Below are positions 4,760 through 5,806 of a DNA stretch of 5,806 nt, piece after piece. This DNA comes from Bacillota bacterium (GTDB lineage Bacteria > Bacillota > Bacilli > Bacillales_B > DSM-18226): contig JAKACS010000237.1 of assembly GCA_021821235.1 (NCBI GenBank), positions 1 to 5,806 of the forward strand. Direction: 5' to 3'. The first letter of the stretch is position 1. Every line of letters begins with the position of its first letter. The notes under the pieces were generated by a model. That model was not told the origin of the DNA and searched no databases. It was given only the letters and a program-made list of their open reading frames with translations. The translations under genes were made by a program, and so were the position numbers.

Positions 4760-5806
4760 ATGCTGGAGCAAAATTATTTAACAGTCACGGCGTTAACCAA
4801 GTACATAAAACGGAAATTTGATGTGGATCCCCATTTGCATGATCTTTTAATAAAAGGCGAGATTTCAAACTTTAAACAGCATTCTAGCGGACATATGTAT
4901 TTTACATTAAAGGACGAAAAAGCACGGATATTGGCTGTTATGTTTTCAAGTAATGCTAGAATGATGAAGTTTTTTCCGGAAAATGGGATGAAAGTCATCT
5001 TAAGAGGAGAAATCACTGTTTACGAACCGAGCGGTCAGTATCAAATCTATGTAAAAGAAATGCGCCCTGATGGCATGGGCGATTTATTTTTAGCGTTTGA
5101 GCAATTAAAGAAAAGACTGGAAGCGGAGGGGTTATTTGCAGTTGAAAAGAAAAAACCGATCCCGCCGTTCCCGAAAACCATCGGCGTCATTACATCTCCG
5201 ACTGGTGCAGCAGTCCGCGATATCATCACGACTATCAAAAGGCGTTTTCCGGTTGCCCGGATTCTCGTTTTTCCCGCCCTCGTTCAAGGTGAAAATGGAG
5301 CATTGTCTGTTTCGGCCGCCATTGAAAGAGCAAATACGATGACAGAAATTGATGTTTTAATTGTAGGCCGCGGCGGCGGCTCAATTGAGGAATTATGGGT
5401 TTTTAATGAAGAAATGGTCGCACGGGCAATTCATGCATCTAGCATTCCCATTATATCGGCCGTTGGACATGAAACGGATTTTACAATCGCAGATTTTGTT
5501 GCTGATTTAAGAGCCCCTACGCCAACGGGAGCTGCAGAGCTAGCGGTACCCCATATTGATGAATTAATGGAACGTGTATTGCAGCGGCAGACCCGTTTGT
5601 TACGGGCGATGAATGAACAACTGCGAATGGGAGCCGAGCGGTTATCGAGACTGCAAAAATCATATGCCTTCCGCTATCCAGAGCGCTTATACGAACAGAA
5701 ACTCGAGCAGCTTGACAAGCTATCGGAAAGGCTTGAAAAAGGTGTCAGCTTCTTTTTCGATACAAAGGCAAGCGAACAAGCTGTACTTTTCCGCAGGCTA
5801 GCTGTG
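4760..5806 (+). CDS. xseA: Exodeoxyribonuclease VII large subunit (3' end outside window)
   Basis: XseA is the catalytic subunit of exonuclease VII, which together with several copies of the small subunit XseB degrades single-stranded DNA from both ends into short oligonucleotides. The frame is open from the ATG to the window edge, giving 349 codons of an expected 450 or so. The N-terminal OB-fold DNA-binding domain (about 5-100) has GEISNF at 33-38 and [12 protein letters not shown] at 41-52. The catalytic domain (from about 125) has [11 protein letters not shown] with Asp154, [12 protein letters not shown] (202-213) with Arg204, [16 protein letters not shown] (234-249) with His237 and Asp240, and [10 protein letters not shown] (251-260). 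From about 265 onward the chain turns into a long charged coiled coil ([13 protein letters not shown]), where XseB is known to bind. The C-terminal end and the expected xseB gene lie beyond the window. Confidence 0.96.
   Translation, partial: MLEQNYLTVTALTKYIKRKFDVDPHLHDLLIKGEISNFKQHSSGHMYFTLKDEKARILAVMFSSNARMMKFFPENGMKVILRGEITVYEPSGQYQIYVKEMRPDGMGDLFLAFEQLKKRLEAEGLFAVEKKKPIPPFPKTIGVITSPTGAAVRDIITTIKRRFPVARILVFPALVQGENGALSVSAAIERANTMTEIDVLIVGRGGGSIEELWVFNEEMVARAIHASSIPIISAVGHETDFTIADFVADLRAPTPTGAAELAVPHIDELMERVLQRQTRLLRAMNEQLRMGAERLSRLQKSYAFRYPERLYEQKLEQLDKLSERLEKGVSFFFDTKASEQAVLFRRLAV

Noticed and set aside
5136..5801. Two short plus-strand open frames inside xseA (5136-5342 and 5613-5801)
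   Set aside because: Both are out of frame with xseA, whose own frame is open to the window edge with all catalytic motifs. They are shadow frames.
1..5806. Mobile element, CRISPR array, phage or defence genes, tRNA or rRNA
   Set aside because: No transposase or integrase, regular spaced repeats, tRNA cloverleaf or rRNA sequence was seen. The gene order is the conserved Bacillaceae core order without an insertion.

Overview
The window is a core chromosomal segment of an endospore-forming Firmicute of the Bacillaceae. All complete genes are on the + strand. The gene order spoIIIAG-spoIIIAH-accB-accC-yqhY-nusB-folD-xseA is the one known from Bacillus subtilis and relatives. Strong purine-rich ribosome binding sites and U-rich hairpin terminators also fit a low-to-moderate G+C Bacillus-type genome. 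The species cannot be named from this window alone.

Region 1 (1-661) is the 3' end of the spoIIIA sporulation operon: the last codons of spoIIIAG, then spoIIIAH, closed by a perfect 12-bp hairpin terminator. Region 2 (662-3188) is the fatty-acid initiation unit. It has a 170-bp promoter region, then accB (biotin carrier protein), accC (biotin carboxylase) and yqhY (Asp23/DUF322 family), tightly spaced and closed by a 20-bp hairpin terminator. Region 3 (3189-5806) is a housekeeping unit: nusB (transcription antitermination), folD (one-carbon/folate metabolism) and the first 349 codons of xseA (exonuclease VII large subunit), which runs off the right edge. There is no strong hairpin terminator between nusB and xseA, so these may be read together.

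AccB and AccC are subunits of acetyl-CoA carboxylase, which makes malonyl-CoA for lipid synthesis; the carboxyltransferase subunits (AccA, AccD) are not in this window. YqhY belongs to the same transcription unit and has been linked in B. subtilis to control of acetyl-CoA carboxylase activity. The other genes are neighbours by conserved synteny rather than by an obvious shared pathway.

I found no mobile element, CRISPR array, phage gene, tRNA or rRNA, and no clearly new system. The points worth a second look are small: a palindrome over the accBC promoter that resembles a FapR operator, two uncharacterised inverted repeats in front of nusB and xseA, and residue substitutions in conserved motifs of FolD and AccC.
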